64,000 bases of DNA from Lonepinella koalarum (GTDB taxonomy: Bacteria > Pseudomonadota > Gammaproteobacteria > Enterobacterales > Pasteurellaceae), in contig NZ_SRHX01000001.1 in assembly GCF_004565475.1 (NCBI RefSeq), positions 310,001 through 374,000 of the forward strand, written 5' to 3'. Position 1 is the stretch's first letter, and the number at the start of each line of letters is the position of its first letter. Below, in pieces: positions 56,353 to 64,000 of the stretch. The position numbers and the translations under genes are program-made. A model generated the notes under the pieces. The model saw nothing but the letters and a program-made list of their open reading frames with translations, was not told the DNA's origin and searched no databases.

Positions 56353-59234
56353 TAGTGTGCTTCGTCCCAGTTATTGCCTACACCCACATCCACGATTAAT
56401 GGCACGCTTAATTGAGCCGCATTTTCCATTTCGGTTTTAATCAGTTGGCTAAATTCTTCGATTTTTTCCGACCGCACTTCAAATACCAATTCATCGTGAA
56501 CTTGCATAATCATCACAATATCTGGATTATTTTGAATTTTGTTATCTAAGGTAATCATGGCTTTTTTAATAATATCCGCCGCCGTCCCTTGCATTGGTGC
56601 ATTAATTGCCACACGCTCCGCCCCTTTTCTTCGCATGGTGTTGCTGGAATGAATGTCAGGCAAATATAAACGGCGACCGAATAGGGTTTCCACATAGCCT
56701 TGAGCTTTTGCCTTGGCTTGAATGTCCGTCATAAAGGTTTGTACATTTGGATAGCGTTGGAAATACAAATCAATATATTTTTGTGCTTCACCCCGAGCAA
56801 TACCGAGCTGACGAGCAAGACCAAAGGCTGACATGCCATAAATCAAACCAAAGTTAATCGCTTTGGCACTACGCCGTTGTTCACTGCTGACATCGTCTAG
56901 TGGCAAGCCAAAAATTTCCGCTGCGGTGGCACGGTGAATATCCTTGCCTTGTTGGAAAGCATTAGTTAAACCTTGATCGCCTGATAAATGTGCCATAATG
57001 CGTAATTCAATTTGTGAATAATCCGCTGCCACGATTTTAAAGCCCTCTCTGGCAATAAAGGCTTGGCGAATTTTACGCCCTTCTTCATTGCGAATAGGAA
57101 TATTCTGTAAATTGGGATCGCTGGATGAAAGCCGTCCAGTACTGGTTACTGCCTGATGATAGGATGTATGTACTCGCCCTGTTTTCGGATTAATCATCAA
57201 AGGTAATTTATCGGTGTAAGTGGATTTTAACTTGGCTAAACCACGATGTTCAATCAGCAATTTTGGCACAATATGCCCTTGTTGAGCCAATTCATCTAAC
57301 ACTTCTTCATTGGTAGATGGCGAGCCTTTCGGGGTTTTGGCAATGACTGGCAAAGCGAGCTTTTCAAACAGAATTTCTTGTAATTGCTTGGTGGATGCCA
57401 AATTAAAGGTTTCGCCTGCTTCTTGATGCACCTGTTGTTCTAGCTCATTCAATCGCACGCTAATTTCCGCAGATTGTGTTGCCAACGCTTGCTTATCAAT
57501 TAACACACCGTGCCGTTCAATGCGAGAAAGTACCGTGACTAACGGCAATTCAATTTGTTCAAATAACGTAATCAGCTCAGGTGTCGCCTGTAATTCTTGC
57601 CATAAGGTTTGATGTAATTTCATGGTCACATCGGCATCTTCTGCCGCATATTCGGCGGCTTTATCTAACTCAATCTGATCAAAGGTGAGTTGGTTTTTGC
57701 CTTTGCCCGCTAAGGTTTCAAACGCAATGGTTTGATGTCCGAGATAACGTTCGGCTAAATCGTCCATATTATGTCGCCCTGTACTGTTTAACACATAGCT
57801 TTCTAACATGGTATCAAATTGCACCCCTTGCACGACAATGCCATGGTTAGCAAAAATCGTTAAATCATATTTAATATTTTGTCCGATTTTTTTGATGTTA
57901 GCGTTCTCTAACAAAGGTTTTAATTGGCTTAAACAATATTGTTTATCTAATTGATTTTCAATTAATTTCCATTGCATTTCTGGGCTTTCGGCATCGGCGA
58001 ATAAATCCCCTTGTCCGTTATCATGATGTACCGCCATTGGCTTACAATGCCCTAAGGGAATATAACAGGCTTTGCCATTTTCTAATCCAAAGGAAATACC
58101 AACTAATTCCGCTTGCATGGCATCAAGGGCGTTAGTTTCGGTATCCACCGCCACTAATTTGGCTTGCTCAATTTGTTTAATCCACTGATTTAACTGTGTT
58201 TCTGTCGTGATCGTTTGATATAAAGTGCGGTCAATTTTTACCGAATTTTTCACCGCACTTTGCTCAATTTTTTCTTCTTTGGCAATATTAGCTGTCGCCT
58301 GATAAGGATTAATCTTTACTGTTTGCTCTGTTGGATTCGTCACGGAACTTTCGCCGTTCAATACTTCATTTAACCAACGTTTAAATTCATATCGCCCAAA
58401 ATATTCGGCAAGCTGATCGTTATTCGCTGTACCGATTTGGAGTTGATCATGGCTCACTTCTAACGGGACATCGGTTTTAATGGTGGCTAACACATAGGAC
58501 AAATCCGCATCTGCCTTGGAGACTAACAATTTTTCGCCTAATTTTTTCGCACCACGAATCGGCAAATCGGCAACTTTATCGAGATTAGCATAAATTTCCG
58601 TCATTGACCCAATCCCTTGTAACAAGCCCAATGCGGTTTTTTCACCCACGCCAGCAACACCGGGAATATTATCCGAGCTATCGCCCATTAACGCCAAATA
58701 ATCAATAATCAATTCAGGTGGAATGCCATATTTTTCTATCACACCAGCACGATCTAACAGACTATTATTCATGGTATTAATCAGCATAATATGCTGATTA
58801 ACCAGCTGTGCCATATCCTTATCGCCGGTAGAAATGAGCACATTTTTCCCCACACTTGCCGCCTGCATGGCAAGCGTACCGATCACATCATCAGCTTCCA
58901 CGCCTTCAATGGATAATAACGGAATGCCTAATGCCCGAATCATCTGATGTAACGGTTCAATCTGCGACCGCAATTCATCAGGCATCGGTGGGCGATGGGA
59001 TTTATATTGCTCAAACAGTTCATCACGAAAGGTTTTGCCCTTAGCATCAAACACCACCGCAATATGGCTCGGTTGTACTTGCGAAATTAGGCTTTTGATC
59101 ATATTCAGCACGCCATACATTGCCCCAGTCGGTTCACCTTGCGAATTGGTTAAGGGGGGAAAGGCATGAAAGGCACGATATAAATAAGACGAACCGTCCA
59201 CTAGGACGAGGGGATTTGGGGCAATTTGGGTCAT
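56352..59234 (-). CDS. polA: DNA polymerase I PolA
   Basis: 960 residues: 5'-3' exonuclease ([39 protein letters not shown]), proofreading domain with [18 protein letters not shown] and [11 protein letters not shown] so that all four acidic ligands are present, and polymerase with motif [18 protein letters not shown], motif B region [14 protein letters not shown] and motif [12 protein letters not shown]. Acts in Okazaki fragment processing and repair. Heads a five-gene minus-strand run. Confidence 0.98.
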   Translation of the reverse strand: MTQIAPNPLVLVDGSSYLYRAFHAFPPLTNSQGEPTGAMYGVLNMIKSLISQVQPSHIAVVFDAKGKTFRDELFEQYKSHRPPMPDELRSQIEPLHQMIRALGIPLLSIEGVEADDVIGTLAMQAASVGKNVLISTGDKDMAQLVNQHIMLINTMNNSLLDRAGVIEKYGIPPELIIDYLALMGDSSDNIPGVAGVGEKTALGLLQGIGSMTEIYANLDKVADLPIRGAKKLGEKLLVSKADADLSYVLATIKTDVPLEVSHDQLQIGTANNDQLAEYFGRYEFKRWLNEVLNGESSVTNPTEQTVKINPYQATANIAKEEKIEQSAVKNSVKIDRTLYQTITTETQLNQWIKQIEQAKLVAVDTETNALDAMQAELVGISFGLENGKACYIPLGHCKPMAVHHDNGQGDLFADAESPEMQWKLIENQLDKQYCLSQLKPLLENANIKKIGQNIKYDLTIFANHGIVVQGVQFDTMLESYVLNSTGRHNMDDLAERYLGHQTIAFETLAGKGKNQLTFDQIELDKAAEYAAEDADVTMKLHQTLWQELQATPELITLFEQIELPLVTVLSRIERHGVLIDKQALATQSAEISVRLNELEQQVHQEAGETFNLASTKQLQEILFEKLALPVIAKTPKGSPSTNEEVLDELAQQGHIVPKLLIEHRGLAKLKSTYTDKLPLMINPKTGRVHTSYHQAVTSTGRLSSSDPNLQNIPIRNEEGRKIRQAFIAREGFKIVAADYSQIELRIMAHLSGDQGLTNAFQQGKDIHRATAAEIFGLPLDDVSSEQRRSAKAINFGLIYGMSAFGLARQLGIARGEAQKYIDLYFQRYPNVQTFMTDIQAKAKAQGYVETLFGRRLYLPDIHSSNTMRRKGAERVAINAPMQGTAADIIKKAMITLDNKIQNNPDIVMIMQVHDELVFEVRSEKIEEFSQLIKTEMENAAQLSVPLIVDVGVGNNWDEAH

Positions 59235-59287
59235 AACATCTCTCGAATTTGGGCTAATTTTTATTTATTATAGCCTAATTCAAGAGA

Positions 59288-59328
59288 AAAGTGCGGTGAA
59301 AAAGTGAAAGGTTTTCCCACCGCACTTT
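59288..59328. terminator. Inverted uptake-signal pair upstream of polA
   Basis: AAAGTGCGGTG at 59288-59298 and CACCGCACTTT at 59318-59328 make an 11-bp stem. It lies between rluA (and the fragment after it) and polA on the minus strand and may end the rluA transcript. Confidence 0.65.
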
Positions 59329-59340
59329 AGCAGACTAAAT

Positions 59341-59516
59341 CTAAAGTTTAGGCTTGCTCACCATAATCTCAATTACCTGACGGTCAGTATATTGCATACT
59401 GCGTGATGCAATGTTACACAGATTATCAATAGAATGTTCAATAATACTTTCATGGCACAGCTACACATAAGGCGGGAAGATTTGCCCCATCTAAAAATAA
59501 GATTTAGCTATTAACG
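59341..59516 (-). pseudogene. Possible remnant of an unidentified gene
   Basis: On the minus strand one frame reads [17 protein letters not shown] then stops; the next frame continues [20 protein letters not shown] and ends VSKPKL at TAG 59341. Joined by one added base near 59453 they make a plausible C-terminal protein segment of about 50 residues. There is no start codon or ribosome site. I do not recognise the family, so it may be a decayed gene end or chance. Confidence 0.35.
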
Positions 59517-59517
59517 A

Positions 59518-60177
59518 TTAAAATTCAGCAGTACGGCTGAACGTCATTTTTTCCTTGGTTATTGGGTGATGAATGGTCAAACTTTCCGCATGCAAACACA
59601 ATCTTGGTGACATGGCTTTGGCTTGTGGTGGCGAATAAAATTTATCGCCTAGAATCGGATGCCCTAACGCCAGCATGTGTAAACGTAATTGATGGGAACG
59701 CCCCGTAATTGGAGTAAGTTTTACTCTTGTGCTGTTATTCGGCAAACGTTCTAACACCTCAAATTCCGTCACGGCACGTTTGCCGTACACAAAATCAATC
59801 CGTTGACGTGGGCGGTTTTCCCAGTCACAAATTAACGGCAAATTCACGCTGCCACGTTCGGCTTTAATGTGTCCCCACACTAAGGCTTGATAATGCTTTT
59901 CCGTTTCTCGTTCACGAAATTGACGTTTGAGTTCGCTGTCGGCAGCTTTGCTCATGGCAAACAGCAAAATCCCGCTGGTCGCCATATCAAGGCGATGTGC
60001 AGGTTCACAAAAGCCGTATTTATCTTTAATACGACTCATAGCACTGTCACGATATTGCGGTTGATTGCCCGGCACAGAAAGTAAACCACTAGGTTTGTTG
60101 ACCACCATAATATGATTATCATGGTAAACAATATCAAGCCAAGGTTCAGTCGGGGGATTGTAGTCAATTAACGCCAT
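59518..60177 (-). CDS. rluA: 23S rRNA / tRNA pseudouridine synthase RluA
   Basis: Modifies U746 of 23S rRNA and U32 of some tRNAs. 219 residues. Catalytic Asp in PAHRLDMATSGILLFA near 65, preceded by NKPSGLLSVPGN; RQRIDFVYGKRAVTEF, and TGRSHQLRLHMLALGHPILGD near 160. No S4 domain, which fits RluA rather than RluC/D. A single gene on the minus strand. Confidence 0.95.
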   Translation of the reverse strand: MALIDYNPPTEPWLDIVYHDNHIMVVNKPSGLLSVPGNQPQYRDSAMSRIKDKYGFCEPAHRLDMATSGILLFAMSKAADSELKRQFRERETEKHYQALVWGHIKAERGSVNLPLICDWENRPRQRIDFVYGKRAVTEFEVLERLPNNSTRVKLTPITGRSHQLRLHMLALGHPILGDKFYSPPQAKAMSPRLCLHAESLTIHHPITKEKMTFSRTAEF

Positions 60178-60288
60178 AATGTTTCAGTTTTTAGGTAAAA
60201 GTGCGGTGCATTTTAGCATGATTTTAGTTTTGATTTTAGTAAATCGTTATATTATGATAATGATACTTGTTTATAGTGTGTGATAAAT

Positions 60289-60999
60289 ATGGTTGAAATT
60301 CATAAACTTTGTTTTTCTTTTGAAGATCAAATGATTTTCCGTGATTTTAATTTTAGTTTAGCTTCTCGCCAATGGACAGCATTGCTAGGTGCATCAGGAA
60401 TTGGTAAATCTACGCTTTTACGCTTGATTGCAGGATTAGAAAAAGATTATCAAGGTAAAATTATGCTGGCAGAAAACACAAGGTTAGCTTGGCTTGCACA
60501 GCAAGACAGTCTTTTCCCTTGGCTTTCGGTGTTGGATAATGTGCAATTACAGGCACATTTACAAGGTAAAACCAACCCCAAAACCCAACGAAAAGCCGAA
60601 GATTTATTGCAAGCAGTGAATATGTTGGCTCACAAACATAAACCCTGTTATCAACTTTCAGGCGGGCAGAGGCAACGTGTGGCATTGGCTCGCACACTGA
60701 TGTTAGACGCAGACTTAATTTTAATGGACGAGCCTTTTTCTGCACTAGATGCGGTGACAAGATTGCAGTTACAACAGCTTGCTCGGCAGTTACTGAAAGA
60801 TAAAACTGTACTGTTAATTACCCATGACCCACAAGAAGCATTGCGTTTGGCAGATCGTATTTTGGTGTTGAAAAATCATCCTGCACAATTATCTGATCCA
60901 ATTGTACCTGCAAGTACTGCACCAAGGTTTTCACAAGATCCACAATTATGGCAACTGGAACAACGATTATTTCGTGAATTACTTGGAGATAATCCATGA
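60289..60999 (+). CDS. thiZ: Thiamine-precursor ABC transporter ATP-binding protein (ThiZ-like)
   Basis: 236 residues from the ATG at 60289 (a GTG at 60280 is the alternative). Walker A GASGIGKST, Q-loop LAQQDSLFPWLSV, signature [14 protein letters not shown], Walker B LILMDEPFSALDA, switch His THDP. SsuB/TauB-like class used with NMT1-type binding proteins. The ATP-permease-binding protein order matches the Haemophilus thiamine-precursor system. No TPP riboswitch is visible upstream. Confidence 0.85.
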   Translation: MVEIHKLCFSFEDQMIFRDFNFSLASRQWTALLGASGIGKSTLLRLIAGLEKDYQGKIMLAENTRLAWLAQQDSLFPWLSVLDNVQLQAHLQGKTNPKTQRKAEDLLQAVNMLAHKHKPCYQLSGGQRQRVALARTLMLDADLILMDEPFSALDAVTRLQLQQLARQLLKDKTVLLITHDPQEALRLADRILVLKNHPAQLSDPIVPASTAPRFSQDPQLWQLEQRLFRELLGDNP

Positions 61000-61742
61000 A
61001 GTCCTTGTTAAAAATAGTGTTACTTGGTTTTTCTCTTTGTCTTATTTGGCAAAGTGCGGTGTATTTTTTAGCACTTCCGCATTATTTATTGCCAAGTCCA
61101 ATGGACGTGGGGAATAAAGTGACGGAACGATCGGATTTGTTATGGTTACATGCTAAAGTCACTTGCCTTGAAATTCTACTTGGATTGCTGTTAGGGTTAA
61201 TATTAGGGCTGATTTCCGCTTTATTACTGGCATTATCCAAATGGCTTCGTTCTTTGCTATTGCCGTTATTAGTGATTTCACAAGCCATTCCTGTCTTTGC
61301 TATTGCCCCCTTGTTGGTGGTGTGGTTTGGTTATGGAATGGCATCAAAAATCGCCATGACAATATTAATTATTTATTTTCCGGTTACTGCGGCTTGTTAT
61401 GATGGTTTACGCAATACGCCAAAAGCTTGGTTGGAATTAGCGCAAACGATGCAAATTTCCCCTTGGTCGATGTTATTTAAAGTGCGTTTACCCGCCGCAC
61501 TTCCATCTTTGGCATCGGGGTTACGCATTGCCGTCAGCATTGCGCCTATTGGCGCCGTGGTGGGAGAATGGGTCGGTTCATCACAAGGGTTAGGTTATTT
61601 AATGTTACACGCCAATGCACGTATGCAAGTGGATTTAATGTTTGCTGCATTGTTGGTTTTATTAGTTGTTACGCTCTGCTTGTATTTTATAGTAGATAAA
61701 TTGTTAAACCTTTGGCTACCTTGGGCTAGCCATTTACGTTAG
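60996..61742 (+). CDS. thiX: Thiamine-precursor ABC transporter permease (ThiX-like)
   Basis: 248 residues, six membrane segments, with the BPD permease loop ARTMQISPWSMLFKVRLPAALP-type sequence (LAQTMQISPWSMLFKVRLPA) near 155-175. Its ATG overlaps the ATPase stop by 4 bases and the binding protein follows after 10 bp, so the three form one operon. Confidence 0.87.
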   Translation: MKSLLKIVLLGFSLCLIWQSAVYFLALPHYLLPSPMDVGNKVTERSDLLWLHAKVTCLEILLGLLLGLILGLISALLLALSKWLRSLLLPLLVISQAIPVFAIAPLLVVWFGYGMASKIAMTILIIYFPVTAACYDGLRNTPKAWLELAQTMQISPWSMLFKVRLPAALPSLASGLRIAVSIAPIGAVVGEWVGSSQGLGYLMLHANARMQVDLMFAALLVLLVVTLCLYFIVDKLLNLWLPWASHLR

Positions 61743-61752
61743 GAGACATCTT

Positions 61753-62703
61753 ATGAAAAAAATCTTCACATTTTTAACCGCAGTTTGGGCGATATTGGGA
61801 GTGGCATTCTCAGCACAAGCTAATGAAAAACTGACCTTGTTGCTGGATTGGTTTGTTAACCCTGATCACGCTAATATTATTATTGCTCAACAAAAAGGAT
61901 TTTTTGCACAACAGGGATTAGATGTAGAGATTATTGAACCGACTGATCCGTCCATGCCACCTAAATTAGTCGCCGCAGGGCAGGGTGATCTTGCGGTGAA
62001 TTATCAGCCTCAGCTGGTTATGCAAGTAGAGCAAGGATTACCTTTGGTACGAGTCGGTACCATCATTGGTACACCACTTAATTCATTAACGGTACTGGAA
62101 AGTAGCCAAATTAAAAGTTTAGCCGATTTAAAAGGTAAAAAAATCGGTTTTTCCGTCAGTGGTTTTGAAGATTCTTTATTGGAAAGAATGCTTAGTACGG
62201 TAGGACTTACTCGCAATGATGTGGAATTAGTCAATGTAAACTGGGCGTTATCGCAATCCTTGTTAAGTAAACAGGTCGATGCGGTGATCGGTGCATTTCG
62301 TAATTTTGAATTGCACGAATTAAACCTTGAAGGACATCAAGGCAGATTATTCTACCCTGAGCAATATGGCGTACCAAGTTATGAAGAACTGATTTTTGTG
62401 GCACAAGCAGGAAAACAAAATGATGTCAACATTAACAAATTTCTCACTGCCATTGAACAGGCGACAGCCTATATTAAACAAAATCCAGATCAAGCTTGGC
62501 AAGATTTTGTCAATTACAAGCCACAAGAGTTAAACAACGAACTCAATCGTCGTGCTTGGCAAGACACTATTCCATTACTTACTGATAACACTCGTCAGTT
62601 AAACCAAGAATTGTATCAACAAGTGGCACAGTTTATGCTAGACAGCAAATTAATTAAAGCGGTGCCTGTTTTAGAGAATTATGCGGTAGAGCCGGCACGT
62701 TAA
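61753..62703 (+). CDS. thiY: ABC transporter substrate-binding protein, NMT1/THI5-like (ThiY)
   Basis: 316 residues, signal peptide 1-23 (ends AQA-NEK). LLLDWFVNPDHANIIIAQQKGFF is the THI5/ThiY signature at the start of the mature protein; also GDLAVNYQPQLVMQVEQGLP and GKKIGFSVSGFEDSLLERML. Likely binds a pyrimidine precursor of thiamine. A role in riboflavin or nitrate uptake by related proteins is less likely because of the WFVNPDHA motif. Confidence 0.88.
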   Translation: MKKIFTFLTAVWAILGVAFSAQANEKLTLLLDWFVNPDHANIIIAQQKGFFAQQGLDVEIIEPTDPSMPPKLVAAGQGDLAVNYQPQLVMQVEQGLPLVRVGTIIGTPLNSLTVLESSQIKSLADLKGKKIGFSVSGFEDSLLERMLSTVGLTRNDVELVNVNWALSQSLLSKQVDAVIGAFRNFELHELNLEGHQGRLFYPEQYGVPSYEELIFVAQAGKQNDVNINKFLTAIEQATAYIKQNPDQAWQDFVNYKPQELNNELNRRAWQDTIPLLTDNTRQLNQELYQQVAQFMLDSKLIKAVPVLENYAVEPAR

Positions 62704-62712
62704 TTTTACGCG

Positions 62713-62785
62713 ATACGGTGATCTGTCCCCTATGTTGGGAAAGTATCCAAGATTGAGAGACAGATCATCGTATGGGGTCTTTTTA
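62713..62785. terminator. Bidirectional terminator between thiY and rapA
   Basis: Arms 62713-62727 and 62759-62773 pair over 15 bp with one G-U, around a 31-base loop that has a small internal stem. GGGGTCTTTTTATT follows on the plus strand. Confidence 0.75.
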
Positions 62786-64000
62786 TTGGCTCACTATCAC
62801 TCTCAAACTATCCAATCGCCAGCGAGCTTGTTGTAAATGTTGTAATGCTTGTTGGTGCATTGTCTCTAAGCTGTTAATTTCATCTTGCCGAATAGCTGGA
62901 TTGACAGCTTTTAATGCTGTCAGGCGTTCTAGTTCTTCGCTTAATTGTTTATCTGCCAACTGTTTGGCTTGCGTAATAATTTGTTTAGACTCAAGCATCA
63001 TCAAGTTTTCTCCAGCCTTAAGCATTTGTTCTAAATTGGGGCGAACCATTTTCACCATTTTGCTTGCCATGGTTTTTGCCATCGGTTTAAGCTGTTTTTC
63101 AAGATGTTCGAATGTCACATTGGGAGCGAGATTATTGCCTTTGCTATCTAACAATAAGCGTACAGGCGTAGGGGGTAAAAAACGGTTTAGCTGCAAACCT
63201 TTTGGCGCTTGGCTTTCCACTACGTAAATACATTCTAATAATAATGTCCCTGTCGGTATTCTTTTATTGTTTAACAAGCAAGTGGCAGTTTTTCCAATAT
63301 CGCTAGACAAGACTAAGTCAATGCCGTTGCGTAACATGGGGTGATCCCAACTGAGAAATTCGACATCTTCACGTGCTAAGGCAACATCTCGGCTAAATGT
63401 TACCGTGATACCGTCTTCTTTTAAGCCAGGGAAATCAGGTACTAACATCGTGCCAGTGGGTGTAATGACAATGGATTGTTCGCCTAAGTCTTCTTGTTCT
63501 ACGCCAATAATATCGAATAAATTTAAGGTGAAATTGATTAATTCAGGGCTGTTGTCTTGCTCGGCAATTTGATTTGCCAACTGTTGAGCCTGAATGCCAC
63601 CGTTGGAATTTAATTCCAGTAAGCGATCTCGTCCATTTTCGAGTTCGTCTTTCAGCTTGGCACGTTGTTTAGCTGTTTCTTTGATGAAATCGGCAAAACC
63701 ATCAAGTGCGGAAGGATGTTGTAAAAAATGTTGTAATTTTTCACCGCACTTTTCAAATAACATTGCCCCCATTGGGCAGGTTTGTTCAAAGGCATTTAAG
63801 CCTTGGTGATACCAATCGGCTAACAAGGCTTGTGGCGTTTGAGCAAAACAAGGGACATGAATTTGAATTGCTTTAGTTTGCCCGATTCGGTCTAAACGCC
63901 CGATACATTGTTCTAATAAATCAGGATTACTTGGCAAGTTAAACAGTACTAAATGTTGCGCAAATTGGAAATTTCGCCCTTCTGAACCGATGCTTGAACT
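62783..64000 (-). CDS. rapA: RNA polymerase-associated protein RapA (HepA), N-terminus cut by window edge
   Basis: SWI2/SNF2 ATPase that recycles stalled RNA polymerase. About 405 C-terminal residues are visible. The frame is open to the window edge and reads [20 protein letters not shown] then [20 protein letters not shown], the SNF2 motifs V-VI with the arginine fingers. The rest is the RapA-specific C-terminal domain ([38 protein letters not shown]). The family is about 968 residues. Confidence 0.95.
   Translation of the reverse strand, partial: SSSIGSEGRNFQFAQHLVLFNLPSNPDLLEQCIGRLDRIGQTKAIQIHVPCFAQTPQALLADWYHQGLNAFEQTCPMGAMLFEKCGEKLQHFLQHPSALDGFADFIKETAKQRAKLKDELENGRDRLLELNSNGGIQAQQLANQIAEQDNSPELINFTLNLFDIIGVEQEDLGEQSIVITPTGTMLVPDFPGLKEDGITVTFSRDVALAREDVEFLSWDHPMLRNGIDLVLSSDIGKTATCLLNNKRIPTGTLLLECIYVVESQAPKGLQLNRFLPPTPVRLLLDSKGNNLAPNVTFEHLEKQLKPMAKTMASKMVKMVRPNLEQMLKAGENLMMLESKQIITQAKQLADKQLSEELERLTALKAVNPAIRQDEINSLETMHQQALQHLQQARWRLDSLRVIVSQ

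Noticed and set aside
60178-60288. TPP riboswitch upstream of the thiamine-precursor transporter
   Set aside because: The gap of about 110 bp lacks the conserved CUGAGA and ACCUGA elements.

Overview
The window is a stretch of chromosome from a member of the Pasteurellaceae. The evidence is the AT-rich coding sequence, gene blocks arranged as in Haemophilus (gpmA-envC-yibQ, yqgE-ruvX, tamAB-gppA, yiaJKLMNO-lyxK), and very many copies of the Haemophilus-type DNA uptake signal AAGTGCGGT in both orientations. The species cannot be fixed from the sequence alone. Both edges cut a gene: gpmA on the left lacks its C-terminus and rapA on the right lacks its N-terminus.

Layout. 1-2.8 kb: gpmA, envC, yibQ. 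2.8-12.8 kb: a maltose/maltodextrin regulon split by a divergent control region, with malE-malF-malG-malS on the minus strand and malK-lamB-malM on the plus strand. lamB is out of frame at a run of nine Gs. 12.8-15.9 kb: a compact nrdB-nrdA ribonucleotide reductase operon behind a pair of NrdR boxes. 15.9-20.7 kb: a Gcr-family membrane protein, rhomboid protease GlpG, a small membrane protein, GlpE and RmuC. 20.8-30.5 kb: a type I restriction-modification island with a tyrosine recombinase, hsdR, two silent hsdS specificity cassettes, a toxin-antitoxin pair, a full hsdS and hsdM. 30.6-38.9 kb: a decayed yrdD, then yiaJ and the yiaKLMNO-lyxK diketogulonate operon with a tandemly duplicated TRAP binding protein. 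39-49 kb: a DeoR-type regulator, glmS, gppA, tamB, tamA. 49-53.4 kb: nucleoside catabolism (deoR, deoC, udp) interrupted by a phage-type Bro-N gene, then mazG. 53.5-60.2 kb: uspA, then a minus-strand operon polA-nudC-PTP-yqgE-ruvX, and rluA. 60.2-62.8 kb: an ABC transporter for a thiamine precursor. The right end is rapA.

The most notable system is the type I R-M island. hsdS lies close to a 5'-truncated hsdS cassette in the opposite orientation, and a third cassette is fused in frame to the front of hsdR. All share a 27-bp and a 59-119-bp repeat at the boundaries of the target-recognition domains, and a tyrosine recombinase gene flanks the locus. This is the architecture of an invertible specificity switch (a phase-variable methylome). 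A toxin-antitoxin module sits inside the invertible DNA, flanked by a nearly perfect 119-bp inverted repeat. Two other points stand out. The G9 tract silences the maltoporin in this isolate and could reverse by slippage. The ribonucleotide reductase lacks ATP cones in both subunits and has a Glu at the first metal-ligand position, which resembles manganese-dependent class Id enzymes.

Much of the regulation visible in the sequence fits a cAMP-CRP-controlled carbon economy: good CRP-like sites lie before yiaK, deoC and uspA, and weaker ones between malE and malK. Inverted pairs of uptake signals form many of the transcription terminators. No tRNA, rRNA, CRISPR array, insertion sequence or prophage was seen.
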